Shown piece after piece: positions 19,049 through 26,637 of a stretch of DNA of 64,000 bases. The notes under the pieces are model-generated. The model made no database searches, had not been told where the DNA came from, and saw only the letters and a program-made list of their open reading frames with translations. A program made the translations under genes and the position numbers. Each line of letters opens with the position of its first letter. The first letter of the stretch is position 1. Source of the DNA: Alistipes senegalensis JC50 (GTDB lineage Bacteria > Bacteroidota > Bacteroidia > Bacteroidales > Rikenellaceae); the NCBI RefSeq assembly GCF_025145645.1, contig NZ_CP102252.1, positions 186,001 through 250,000 of the forward strand, in the 5' to 3' direction.

Positions 19049-19067
19049 TATACAAAAGTAAACTGCC
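19049..19067 (-). promoter_or_regulatory. Promoter of the GH28-PL1-CE-HTCS-GH105 operon with the shared 19-nt motif
   Basis: The minus strand reads GGCAGTTTACTTTTGTATA, with TACTTTTG (19053-19060) as the -7 box. It differs at one position from the susC promoter. No TTTG lies about 20 bp upstream. The leader between it and the start codon contains an imperfect dyad, GTATAC...AATTTCCGGAATTT...GTATAC (19021-19054). Confidence 0.65.
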
Positions 19068-19120
19068 TCAGTCTATCGGACCGGGATTTTTTGACGCAAA
19101 CGATGTACTTTTCTTCAAAA

Positions 19121-20296
19121 CTACCGAATCCGCGAAACCACGGCCGCCGTGCGGGCCGCACGGACCGACTCCGCAAGCTCCTCGGCGCACTCCGCGTCGC
19201 TGCGGCCTTCGAGCCATTCGCTCTTGCGCCAGCGCGTGTCGAACACGTAGTCGATGTGTCCGCGGGCGTCGGGCACGAGCTGGAAAAGATAGCTGGTCTT
19301 GTCGTCGATCTGCGAAACCGCCTGCTCCTGCGGCACGGCGACAGCCAGCCCGACACGCTCTTTCTCCCATTTCAGGGTGTCGTTCTCGGGGTAATCCTGC
19401 CCGAAAGCGACGATGATGCCGTCCTGCCTGCAAACCCGGTTTTCGGCCATCTTCATCACGCCCGTCGTGAAAACGAGCCCCTCGGAATCGCCCTCGATGA
19501 GGTTCTCGACCTGCACGTCGCTGTGTCCGGCGTAGAGGATGTAGCGCGAAGTCATGTCGATCTCGCGGCCTCCGTATCTCCACCCTTCGACCCGCATCTC
19601 GACGATCGTGCGGACGGGGCCTTTGGCCAGTATCCGGGCCTCGCGGCGTCTGAAATCGGCGATGTGGACCATCTTCCTCTTCCCGGCGTCCCAGCCTTTG
19701 AGCGTCCCCACGCCCACCGAGCCGAAGACCCGCAGGTTGTCGTGCCCGTAACCGGCGGCCAGCTGCTCGTCCGAAGGATACCACATCGTCTCGGCCAGCT
19801 CCAGCCGGGGCCGTTTCTTGCCGTAGGTGTCGATGGTCTGCTTGTTGTCGAAGTAGATGCGGTAGGCGGCATACTCCGATTCGAAAGCCGGACCGTGGTG
19901 GTGGAGCTTGTGATACATATCGTTCTGCGTCGAGGAGAGCGTATCCGCCGCCCGCAGGCTCTTATCCGGATTTTTCAACCACATTTGGGCATGCACGCGG
20001 CTTTTGAACACCCGCTTGTCGGGCGCCGAGGAATAAACGACCCGGAAATCCCGCGCTCCGGAGATGTCGGCGACGAAGACCAGCTCGCCCAGCCGTTCGT
20101 CCAGCTGGGAGGGGATTTGCCGCGAGCCTTCGGACGACACGACGGCACTTCGGGCCCACCCGGGCACATCCCGGATCACGACCGGACATTCGGGCCGCGA
20201 ACCCGCGACCGTCACGCGGTAACTGCATTTCAAAGTTCTGGCACTCAGGGTGCAGAGGGCGCCGAGAGCCAGTAAAAGGACGAAAATCCGTTTCAT
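19121..20296 (-). CDS. DUF4861-like secreted protein of the pectin locus
   Basis: From the ATG at 20296 (391 residues) the protein begins with a signal peptide (MKRIFVLLLALGALCTLSA). An upstream TTG-type extension was rejected because the signal starts here. Stretches such as 'HGPAFESEYAAYRIYFDNKQ', 'MWYPSDEQLAAGYGHDNLRV' and 'GSVGVGTLKGW' match my memory of DUF4861, a family common in Bacteroidetes pectin loci; its reaction is not known to me. It is separated from GH28 by 118 bp that contain the operon promoter, and it has its own possible -7 box at 20399-20406, so it may be expressed separately. The position suggests a side-chain or oligomer-processing role, which is inference only. Confidence 0.75.
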   Translation of the reverse strand: MKRIFVLLLALGALCTLSARTLKCSYRVTVAGSRPECPVVIRDVPGWARSAVVSSEGSRQIPSQLDERLGELVFVADISGARDFRVVYSSAPDKRVFKSRVHAQMWLKNPDKSLRAADTLSSTQNDMYHKLHHHGPAFESEYAAYRIYFDNKQTIDTYGKKRPRLELAETMWYPSDEQLAAGYGHDNLRVFGSVGVGTLKGWDAGKRKMVHIADFRRREARILAKGPVRTIVEMRVEGWRYGGREIDMTSRYILYAGHSDVQVENLIEGDSEGLVFTTGVMKMAENRVCRQDGIIVAFGQDYPENDTLKWEKERVGLAVAVPQEQAVSQIDDKTSYLFQLVPDARGHIDYVFDTRWRKSEWLEGRSDAECAEELAESVRAARTAAVVSRIR

Positions 20297-20398
20297 GCCA
20301 TTTCTGTTTTTCAATGATTCGTTCGGGTCCGGCACAGCGGCACACCATAATTATATATACGCGGCGACAAGGGTTCGAAACGCACCCGAAGATTCATG

Positions 20399-20406
20399 CA
20401 AATATA
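20399..20406 (-). promoter_or_regulatory. Possible promoter -7 box for the DUF4861-like gene
   Basis: The minus strand reads TATATTTG, which fits TAnnTTTG, about 100 nt before the ATG at 20296. No clear -33 box was seen. Confidence 0.4.
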
Positions 20407-20425
20407 TAAATTTTGGCCGCAATTC

Positions 20426-20456
20426 TTTGTATTTCCCCAAAAAGATTCTATATTTG
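20426..20456 (+). promoter_or_regulatory. Promoter of tRNA-Ser
   Basis: TTTG at 20426-20429 and TATATTTG at 20449-20456 are separated by 19 bp, a full match to the Bacteroidetes -33/-7 consensus. The tRNA begins about 37 nt downstream. Confidence 0.75.
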
Positions 20457-20493
20457 CACACCCTTTCGGAGTTAACAGCCGCAAGGCGTGACC

Positions 20494-20585
20494 GGAGAGG
20501 TGGGTGAGTGGCTGAAACCACCGGTTTGCTAAACCGACGTACGGGGTAACCCGTACCACGAGTTCGAATCTCGTCCTCTCCGCCA
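20494..20585 (+). tRNA. tRNA-Ser (anticodon GCU), 3' CCA encoded
   Basis: GGAGAGG at the 5' end pairs with CCTCTCC at the 3' end, followed by discriminator G and an encoded CCA. The anticodon loop TTGCTAA gives GCU (reads AGC/AGU). There is a long variable arm (ACGTACGGGGTAACCCGTACC region), as expected for a class II tRNA-Ser, and a T-arm GAGTTCGAATCTC. Confidence 0.97.
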
Positions 20586-20636
20586 AGGAATCCTGCAAAT
20601 AGATGTTTGCGGGATTTTCATTTTCAGACCGTCTTC

Positions 20637-21200
20637 ATGGGCAACCGACTGTCGAATATCCTGCGTCTCTCCGCAATGGCGCTCCTGCTGGTGGCAGGAG
20701 TTTACGGTTATATCTGCTACGAGAAAACCCGGATCGTCTGGTGGCTGCCCGTCGCCGCAGCCGCCGGCGGAGCCGTGGTCACGATGCCCCTCCTCTCCCG
20801 GCTGTGGAGCCGGCTGACGGGCCTCGACGACCCGGGGATGAACCGGCTGTGCCACCTGCTCGGAATCGGAGCCGTCCTCTATTTCCTTTTCATGGGCGGC
20901 AACTGCCTGCTGGCGGACCCGGCGTCGGAATACGGCGAACAGATCACCGTCACGGAGAAAATCCGCAAAGTGCGTCATCAGCGCCACCGGATCGGCCACC
21001 GTTCGGTGCCGGGCCGGACTTACGAGGTCTTCTACCTGCGGATCGAGTTCGCCGACGGCATGCGCCGGAAGATACAGGTGCCGTCCTCGGTCTACAACTC
21101 CTGCCGGGAGAATCACTCCAAAACTGTCACCATGCGGCGCGGATTCTTCGGATTCCCCGTGATCGGGCGTTTCAGTCCCCCGGACAAGCCGCAGAATTAA
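20637..21200 (+). CDS. Small integral membrane protein of unknown function
   Basis: I do not recognise a family. From the ATG at 20637 it has 187 residues and three predicted membrane segments: 'LSAMALLLVAGVYGYICY' (about 10-28), 'WWLPVAAAAGGAVVTMPLL' (about 34-54) and 'LLGIGAVLYFLFMGGNCLL' (about 75-95). A soluble C-terminal part of about 95 residues with many basic residues and alternating strands follows ('YEVFYLRIEFADGMRRKIQV'). An upstream TTG at 20607 is in frame, but the ATG sits just before the hydrophobic start. It follows the tRNA by about 50 bp and may be read through from the tRNA promoter. It faces the next gene on the opposite strand with a 15-bp gap. Confidence 0.7.
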   Translation: MGNRLSNILRLSAMALLLVAGVYGYICYEKTRIVWWLPVAAAAGGAVVTMPLLSRLWSRLTGLDDPGMNRLCHLLGIGAVLYFLFMGGNCLLADPASEYGEQITVTEKIRKVRHQRHRIGHRSVPGRTYEVFYLRIEFADGMRRKIQVPSSVYNSCRENHSKTVTMRRGFFGFPVIGRFSPPDKPQN

Positions 21201-21215
21201 CCTCCCTGCCGGCAT

Positions 21216-21977
21216 TCACTCCATTTCGGTCAGGTGTTTCCAGTAACGGCGCGGCATCATGCGGCGCTGCAAGCGTTCGTTCGTCCGCTGGGGAATGGCC
21301 AGCGCCCGGAAATAACTCTTCCACAAGAGCTGGAACCGCCGCTCGTCCTCGGCAAGCCACTCGTCGGCGAGTTTGTCGGCGATCATCCCCCGGTCGTCCT
21401 CCAGCGTGACGCGGCGCGCCGAGGCGCCGTCGTAATAATATCCGTAATCGCGTTTGCGGTCGTAGATAAGCCACCGCTGGTCGGCGAAGCGGTCGGTGAA
21501 ATAGTCGAGGGCGAGCGGCAGGGCGTCGTGCTCAGGGGTGACGGCGGCGAAATAGGTGCCGTCGGCGGCCTTTTGCAGCCGCACGAACTGCTTCATGCGT
21601 TCGCGTTCGTGGGAAACCCGAAGCGCCAGCCGGTGCAGGGCCTTCATGTCGGGATCGGCCTGATCGGCGACGACTCCCTCGCCCTCGTCGAAAACACGCC
21701 GCAGGCAGCGCAGCATCAGCAGGTCGCCCCCGGCCTGCTCCCCGTGCCAGGCATAGACGAACATCGAACGGGCGCGGGCGATGAGCCGCCGTTCGAGCCC
21801 CCGCCACACGCGGGCGGCGTGGGCTTCGTCGGTCACGACATCGTGGACGCGCTCCGTGAAGAGCGGCTCGGGCTCCCCGGGGCCGATCAGCGCCTCGGGA
21901 AACACGTGCAGCGAATAGGCGTCGAACAGGGCCGACAGCAGCCCGTCGAAAGTTTTATCGTAACGAAAGACCAGCAT
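21216..21977 (-). CDS. TIGR03915-like probable DNA metabolism protein (partner of radical SAM protein)
   Basis: The 253-residue protein starts 'MLVFRYDKTFDGLLSALFDAY' and contains 'DPDMKALHRLALRVSHERERMKQFVRL', both typical of the TIGR03915/DUF4130 family as I remember it, in which members are encoded next to a radical SAM enzyme and sometimes fused to a uracil-DNA-glycosylase-like domain. The start codon lies 4 bp after the stop of the radical SAM gene, so the two are coupled. The conserved end 'RRMMPRRYWKHLTEM' is also typical. The function is not established; a role in DNA modification or repair is inferred from partner domains. No glycosylase domain is fused here. Confidence 0.85.
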   Translation of the reverse strand: MLVFRYDKTFDGLLSALFDAYSLHVFPEALIGPGEPEPLFTERVHDVVTDEAHAARVWRGLERRLIARARSMFVYAWHGEQAGGDLLMLRCLRRVFDEGEGVVADQADPDMKALHRLALRVSHERERMKQFVRLQKAADGTYFAAVTPEHDALPLALDYFTDRFADQRWLIYDRKRDYGYYYDGASARRVTLEDDRGMIADKLADEWLAEDERRFQLLWKSYFRALAIPQRTNERLQRRMMPRRYWKHLTEME

Positions 21978-21981
21978 GGCG

Positions 21982-23241
21982 TCAGAACAGGGTCAGCTGC
22001 CCTTCGTTTTTATCGGACCTCCGCCGCTGCGGGGCGGTGAGCAGGCGGCGCACCTGCTCCGGGCGGAGTTCGTTGACACCCTGCCCCGAGGTGAGTTCGC
22101 GGCAGAGGATGAAATACTGCGCCTTCTTCATCACCACGCCGATCTGTCGCAGCGACTGCTGCGTCAACGTCCGGTAGCGGCGCGAAGTGACGATCAGCCG
22201 GGCCGACTTGACCCCGATGCCCGGCACGCGCAACAACATCTCGTAGTCGGCGCGGTTGACATCGACCGGGAAAAATTCGGGATGCCGCAGGGCCCAGGCC
22301 AGCTTGGGGTCGATCTCCAGATCGAGGCGCGGAGTGCGCTCGTCGGCGATCTCGTCGGCCCGGAATCCGTAGAAGCGCATCAGCCAGTCGGCCTGATAGA
22401 GCCGGTTTTCGCGCACGAGGGGCGCCTTGTCCAGCGCGGGCAGCCGTTTGTCGTAGGGATTCACCGGGATGAAGCCCGAATAGTAGACGCGCTTCATCGT
22501 GGGCCGGGCGTAGAGCGACGACGACAGCAGCAGGATGTCGCGGTCGCTTTCGTCGGTGGCCCCGACGATCATCTGCGTGCTCTGCCCCGCGGGCGCGAAG
22601 CGCGGCGCATGACGGAAGCGGGTGCGCTCCTCGGCGCTCTGCAACACCCCCTGCTGGATGTAGCTCATCGGGCGGTAGATGCTCTCGTAGCTCTTGTCGG
22701 GAGCCAGCAGCCGCAGGTTGCGTTCGGTGGGGATCTCGATATTGACGCTCATGCGGTCGGCATAGCGCCCGGCCTCGGCGACGAGTTCGGGACTGGCCCC
22801 GGGAATGCTTTTCAGGTGGATATAGCCGTTGAAGCGGTGCACCGTGCGCAGGTCGCGGGCCACGCGGACCATGCGCTCCATCGTGTAGTCGGGATTGCGG
22901 ACGACGCCCGACGAGAGGAACAGCCCCTCGATGTAGTTGCGGCGGAAAAACTCGATCGTCAGCTCGGTCAGCTCGCCGGGAGTGAAGGCGGCGCGCGGAA
23001 TGTCGTTGCTGCGGCGGTTGATGCAGTAGGCGCAGTCGTAGATGCAGACGTTGGTGAGCATGATCTTCAGCAGCGAGACGCAGCGTCCGTCGGCCGTGAA
23101 GGAGTGGCAGATGCCCCACCCCGCCGTGCTGCCCACATCGCCCGGACGGCTGCGGCGCGTGACGCCGCTCGACGCGCACGAAACGTCGTATTTGGCCGAT
23201 TCGGCCAGCACCTTAAGTTTTTCCAGCACGGTCGCTTTCAT
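21982..23241 (-). CDS. Putative DNA modification/repair radical SAM protein (TIGR03916-like)
   Basis: Translation from the ATG at 23241 gives 419 residues (a longer open frame starts at 23355 but lacks family similarity there). The radical SAM cluster motif is C66-x3-C70-x2-C73 in 'VCIYDCAYC'. Near the C-terminus 'VPGIGVKSARLIVTSRRYRTL' is a helix-hairpin-helix motif, which normally contacts DNA. The start 'EKLKVLAESAKYDVSCASSG' and 'FLSSGVVRNPDYTMERM' match the TIGR03916 family. The enzyme should reductively cleave S-adenosylmethionine; its substrate is unknown. It is immediately followed by its TIGR03915-like partner. Confidence 0.9.
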   Translation of the reverse strand: MKATVLEKLKVLAESAKYDVSCASSGVTRRSRPGDVGSTAGWGICHSFTADGRCVSLLKIMLTNVCIYDCAYCINRRSNDIPRAAFTPGELTELTIEFFRRNYIEGLFLSSGVVRNPDYTMERMVRVARDLRTVHRFNGYIHLKSIPGASPELVAEAGRYADRMSVNIEIPTERNLRLLAPDKSYESIYRPMSYIQQGVLQSAEERTRFRHAPRFAPAGQSTQMIVGATDESDRDILLLSSSLYARPTMKRVYYSGFIPVNPYDKRLPALDKAPLVRENRLYQADWLMRFYGFRADEIADERTPRLDLEIDPKLAWALRHPEFFPVDVNRADYEMLLRVPGIGVKSARLIVTSRRYRTLTQQSLRQIGVVMKKAQYFILCRELTSGQGVNELRPEQVRRLLTAPQRRRSDKNEGQLTLF

Positions 23242-23333
23242 GGCGGCAAGATATCGCTTTTTTTCGAAAAACACCGAAGCCCCGGTCCGCAATTTTCCGC
23301 CGTCGATCCGATGTCGCTGTGTGCGTGGCGAAT

Positions 23334-23364
23334 AAAAAAACGAGGCGGTATGCACCGTCTCGTT
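23334..23364 (-). terminator. Rho-independent terminator of the RRM gene
   Basis: On the minus strand CGAGACGGT, a 4-nt loop, ACCGCCTCG form a 9-bp stem followed by TTTTTTT. It lies about 50 bp after the RRM stop codon. A second small hairpin (GGGGAAAATTCCCC, 23376-23389) precedes it. Confidence 0.85.
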
Positions 23365-23415
23365 CGTATGGGTCGAGGGGAAAATTCCCCGAAGATCGTT
23401 CTCTGTCGGACTCGT

Positions 23416-23733
23416 TTAGAATCTCCGTCCGCGGCTGCCGCCGCCGTAACCGCCGCCGCGGCTGCCGCCGAAACCGCCCGAAGGACGCTCCTCGCGGGGA
23501 CGAGCCTCGTTCACGGTGATCGTCTGCCCCTCGAAGCTGGCGCCGTTGAGCTGTTCCATCGCTTTCCGAGCCTGGTCGTCGTCGGGCATTTCGACAAAGC
23601 CGAAACCGCGCGAACGACCCGTTTCCCGGTCAGTGATGACGTTGGCCGAAGCGACTTCGCCAAACTGTGCGAATAAATTCCCTAAGCCTTCACTGCTCGT
23701 GCCCCAGCTCAGATGCGAAACATAAATGTTCAT
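23416..23733 (-). CDS. RRM-type RNA-binding protein with Gly/Arg-rich tail
   Basis: The 105-residue protein is one RNA recognition motif: RNP2 'IYVSHL' at residues 3-8 and RNP1 'RGFGFVEM' at about 42-49, followed from about residue 82 by a tail rich in Gly, Ser and Arg ending SRGRRF. Such single-RRM proteins are abundant in Bacteroidetes and are thought to act as general RNA chaperones. The gene lies 35 bp after the cold-shock-domain gene on the same strand, so the two RNA-binding proteins are probably cotranscribed and share the downstream terminator. Confidence 0.93.
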   Translation of the reverse strand: MNIYVSHLSWGTSSEGLGNLFAQFGEVASANVITDRETGRSRGFGFVEMPDDDQARKAMEQLNGASFEGQTITVNEARPREERPSGGFGGSRGGGYGGGSRGRRF

Positions 23734-23768
23734 TCTGCTAAAAATTAAAATAAAAGTTAAAAAAGTGC

Positions 23769-24215
23769 CTATTTGTCGATTATGGCTATTCGTACTGCGT
23801 TCATGCCGCGTGTGCCGCGCTCAAGCTCGAAGGCCACCCGGTCGCCCTCGGCGATCCCCGCCGGAGCGTTGGTGACGTGGAAAAAGTATTTTTCGCTGTC
23901 CGAGGCGTCCTTGATGAAACCGTATCCTTTCGAAGAGGTGAAATACTCCACCCGTCCGCTCAGGGGCTCTTCGGCCCCGGTCTCCATCCGCCGGGGCACC
24001 GAAACCTCGATTTCGGAGAGGTCGATCTCCGCCCTCGGCCCCACGTCCTGCGGCGAGGCATGAAGCACGCCGTTTTCATCGACGTAAGCCAGCATATCCT
24101 CGAAACTGCGGCTGCCGGCGCTCATGCGCTCCTCCTTTTTCTTCTGCTTGTCCTGACGCTTTGTCTGTTTAAGTTTTTCTCGTTCTCGCTTTCCCGATGT
24201 AATTCGTTTGGCCAT
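23769..24215 (-). CDS. Cold-shock-domain protein with basic N-terminal extension
   Basis: The 148-residue protein has a strongly basic, probably helical N-terminus (residues 1-30, 'KREREKLKQTKRQDKQKKKEE'-like), a middle linker, and a C-terminal cold-shock domain (about 84-147) with 'GRVEYFTSSKGYGFI' (RNP1-like KGYGFI) and 'KYFFHVTNAP' (RNP2-like). The protein should bind single-stranded RNA or DNA. It is upstream of the RRM gene. A possible -7 box (TATGTTTG on the minus strand, 24393-24400) would give a leader of about 170 nt, reminiscent of long cold-shock leaders; this is weak evidence. Confidence 0.9.
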   Translation of the reverse strand: MAKRITSGKREREKLKQTKRQDKQKKKEERMSAGSRSFEDMLAYVDENGVLHASPQDVGPRAEIDLSEIEVSVPRRMETGAEEPLSGRVEYFTSSKGYGFIKDASDSEKYFFHVTNAPAGIAEGDRVAFELERGTRGMNAVRIAIIDK

Positions 24216-24582
24216 TCAATCTGTTTGTTTATTTGCGGATTCGGAAAACAACCGCGACTCGCCGCAAACGCGCCGCCAACAACAAAAGAGCAGGAAATGA
24301 GGTCGATTTTGAGAATTGAGGAAACTGCGATACGCGCAGTTGTCAGACACTTACCAAAGAAGATTCAAAACGAAACTCGATTGTTTTCGGTACAAACATA
24401 CACATTTTATTCCACAAATCCTATTTTTTACGTTTTTTCTCGCATATCCGGAATTGCGGAAGCCGCAATTTCAAGTTTATTTCAGATTTCAGCCCCAATT
24501 TTGCAGCGGAAACCCGGGCGCGTGCACATTTTTTGTATTTTTGTCCGGCGTGTCCCCGAAAAGAGAACGAACAGAAAATCCG
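24216..24582. other. Divergent intergenic region between cold-shock and porin genes
   Basis: This 367-bp region is AT-richer than its surroundings. It holds a possible minus-strand -7 box (24393-24400), an 8-bp perfect hairpin AATTGCGG/CCGCAATT (24452-24470) and the porin -7 box (24536-24543). An open frame continuous with the porin crosses it (from 24316), but its translation lacks a signal peptide and is not credible. No other gene was seen. Confidence 0.5.
24536..24543 (+). promoter_or_regulatory. Porin promoter -7 box
   Basis: TATTTTTG fits TAnnTTTG and lies 39 nt before the porin ATG. A TTTG-like -33 box is not clear. Confidence 0.5.
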
Positions 24583-25848
24583 ATGATGAAAAAATTACCG
24601 ATCCTGCTCCTCCTGCTCGCCGCCTGCTGGTCGCCGGCCGCAGCCCGGGAGCCGCAATCCCGAACCGTCCAGCCGCAAACCGAAATCATTACGGCCGACT
24701 CGACCTACGAACTGATCGAGCAGCTGCGCAACATGCCCAACATCGAGGTGGGCAAGGGCATCACCTTCCGGCCCAAAAACAAATGGTTCGAACTGACGAT
24801 GCGTTTCCGGATGCAGAACCTGCTGTCGCTGTCGTTCGACGACGACTTCACCCTCACCAAGACCGACGCCCGCGTGAAACGGCTCCGCCTGCGGTTCGAC
24901 GGCTACATCTATTCGCCCAAGCTGGTCTACTCGGTCCAGCTGGGATTCACCGGCTACGACACCGAGGTGCTGCCCAACGGAAACATGAACATCGTGCGCG
25001 ACGCCATCGTCTACTACGTCCCGAGCGCCAAATGGAACATCGGGTTCGGACAGACCAAGATCAAGGCCAACCGCGCGCGGATCAACTCGTCGAGCGCCCT
25101 GCAATTCGTCGATCGCAGCATCGTCAACAGCGAATTCAACCTCGACCGCGACTTCGGGTTCTTCGGCGAGTACAACCTCGACCGCAAGAGCGGCTTCGAC
25201 CTCTCGGCCAAAGGCTCCGTGACGCTCGGCGAAGGCCGCAACTGGGGCAGCTCGTCGAACGGAGGGATGGCCTACACGGGGCGTCTGGAACTCTACCCGC
25301 TGGGGCGCTTCTCGGCCAAGGGCGACCTGCTGGAAGGGGATTTCGACTTCGAGGAACGCCCCCGCATCCTGATCGCCGGGGCCTACTCCTACAACCACAA
25401 GGCTTCGCGCCTAAAAGGCCAGCGCGGCGGAATCATGCCCAGCGACGCCACACGCGACATAGGCTCCTACTTCGCCGACTTCATCCTCAAATACCGCGGA
25501 TTCGCGTTCTACACCGATTATATGGGGCGCACCTGCGGCGAACCGCTGTTCGACAGCGACCGGAATGCCTTCGTGTACAGCGGACAGGGCCTCAACATCC
25601 AGGCCAGCTACCTGTTCCGGAACAAATGGGAGGTGGCCCTGCGCAACTCGACGCTCTTCCCCGAGGAGAAGGTGCAGCCGCTGGCCGGATACCGGAACTG
25701 GAACCAGACCACGCTGGGCGTCACGCGCTACATCATCGGCCACAGTCTGAAAGTGCAGGCCGACATGTCGTACAACACCCGCAGCCGGTCCGCAGACCCG
25801 AATTACAACCGTTGGGAAATCCGGTTCCAGCTGGAGCTGGGACTCTGA
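24583..25848 (+). CDS. Phosphate-selective porin O/P-like outer-membrane protein
   Basis: From the ATG at 24583 the protein (421 residues) starts with a signal peptide (MMKKLPILLLLLAACWSPAAA). The rest alternates short amphipathic strands: 'KTDARVKRLRLRFDGYIYSP', 'VYYVPSAKWNIGFGQTKIKANRARI' and a terminal 'RFQLELGL', typical of Porin_O_P family barrels. The conserved part from 'RFRMQNL' onward fits Bacteroidetes OprP/OprO-like porins. Substrate is not certain; phosphate or polyphosphate is only the family name. It is monocistronic, facing the exonuclease gene, with a shared hairpin between them. Confidence 0.85.
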   Translation: MMKKLPILLLLLAACWSPAAAREPQSRTVQPQTEIITADSTYELIEQLRNMPNIEVGKGITFRPKNKWFELTMRFRMQNLLSLSFDDDFTLTKTDARVKRLRLRFDGYIYSPKLVYSVQLGFTGYDTEVLPNGNMNIVRDAIVYYVPSAKWNIGFGQTKIKANRARINSSSALQFVDRSIVNSEFNLDRDFGFFGEYNLDRKSGFDLSAKGSVTLGEGRNWGSSSNGGMAYTGRLELYPLGRFSAKGDLLEGDFDFEERPRILIAGAYSYNHKASRLKGQRGGIMPSDATRDIGSYFADFILKYRGFAFYTDYMGRTCGEPLFDSDRNAFVYSGQGLNIQASYLFRNKWEVALRNSTLFPEEKVQPLAGYRNWNQTTLGVTRYIIGHSLKVQADMSYNTRSRSADPNYNRWEIRFQLELGL

Positions 25849-25852
25849 CAGA

Positions 25853-25884
25853 GAAACGCCCGGGGCCCTCGCTCCGGGTGTTTC
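25853..25884. terminator. Hairpin between convergent porin and exonuclease genes
   Basis: GAAACGCCCGG pairs with CCGGGTGTTTC around a 10-nt loop. The sides are A- and T-rich enough to act in both directions, although the T run is short (TTTC). Confidence 0.65.
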
Positions 25885-25886
25885 AT

Positions 25887-26381
25887 TCAAAGGAGTTTGA
25901 GTGCGATCCGCGCGCAGGCTTCGGCGTCGGCCAGCGCATGGTGGTGGTTTTCCAACTCGTAGCCGCAGGCCGCGGAAACGGTGTGCAGCTGGTGGTTGGG
26001 CAGGCGGCGGCCGAAAATGCGCCGCGAGGCCCGGCAGGTACAATAGAAGGTATAACCGGGATAAGGCATGCCGTAGAGGTCGAAGACCGCCTTCAGGCAC
26101 CCTTCGTCGAAGGGCGAGTTGTGCGCCACGAGCGGCAGGCCCTCGATGCGGGGCCCGATCTCCTGCCACACGGCGGCGAAATCGGGAGCCTCGGCCGTAT
26201 CCTCGTAGGTCAGGCCGTGGATGGCCGTGGTGAAACGGCTGTAATAGTTGGGACGGGGGCGGATCAGCCGGTAGAACGTATCGGTCACCTCGCCGCCGCG
26301 CACGACGACGACGCCCACCGAGCAGACGCTCGTGCGCTTTCCGTTGGCCGTCTCGAAATCTATGGCTGCAAAATCTTTCAT
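25887..26381 (-). CDS. DnaQ-like 3'-5' exonuclease
   Basis: Translation from the ATG at 26381 gives 164 residues. ExoI 'AAIDFETAN' (Asp8/Glu10 area), ExoII 'VAHNSPFDEGCL' and ExoIII 'HHALADAEACA' give the DEDDh catalytic set. The size fits a stand-alone DnaQ-type exonuclease; it may act as a proofreading or RNase T-like enzyme, and the exact substrate cannot be told from the sequence. A longer frame begins at 26417, but the family similarity starts at MKDF. It lies downstream of the guaA terminator and is probably transcribed separately. Confidence 0.9.
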   Translation of the reverse strand: MKDFAAIDFETANGKRTSVCSVGVVVVRGGEVTDTFYRLIRPRPNYYSRFTTAIHGLTYEDTAEAPDFAAVWQEIGPRIEGLPLVAHNSPFDEGCLKAVFDLYGMPYPGYTFYCTCRASRRIFGRRLPNHQLHTVSAACGYELENHHHALADAEACARIALKLL

Positions 26382-26446
26382 TCGTCCGGGGAGTGTTCGA
26401 CCTGCAAATATACGCAATTCGGCGGATCGGCGAACGCTCCGAACGT

Positions 26447-26476
26447 AAAAAAAGCCCCGCTCGGTACAAGCGGGGC
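26447..26476 (-). terminator. Rho-independent terminator downstream of guaA
   Basis: On the minus strand GCCCCGC, a 9-nt loop, GCGGGGC is followed by TTTTTTT. It is the only hairpin between guaA and the exonuclease gene with a full T run. Confidence 0.85.
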
Positions 26477-26590
26477 CGGAGAAGTTTCAAGGGTATGGTT
26501 ATCAGGTGTGCGAGGTTTCATCCGATCACGCCGCAAAATTACCCGCCCGACGTTTCACCGCCGTGACAGGCCGGTGACAATTCTGCGACG

Positions 26591-26622
26591 AGAGAGCCGC
26601 ATCCGAACGGACGCGGCTCTCT
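26591..26622 (-). terminator. Hairpin just after guaA without a T run
   Basis: AGAGAGCCGC and GCGGCTCTCT form a 10-bp stem with an inner CCG/CGG pair. It begins 16 bp after the guaA stop codon. It lacks a T run, so it may stabilise the 3' end or act as a partial terminator ahead of 26447-26476. Confidence 0.45.
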
Positions 26623-26637
26623 TCATCATATGCGGCC

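Noticed and set aside
20603..21409. Open frame of 268 codons beginning just after tRNA-Ser
   Set aside because: It is out of frame with the membrane protein, rich in Arg/Pro, and overlaps the next gene antisense.
24316..24582. Upstream extension of the porin
   Set aside because: It covers an AT-rich promoter region, and the signal peptide starts at 24583.
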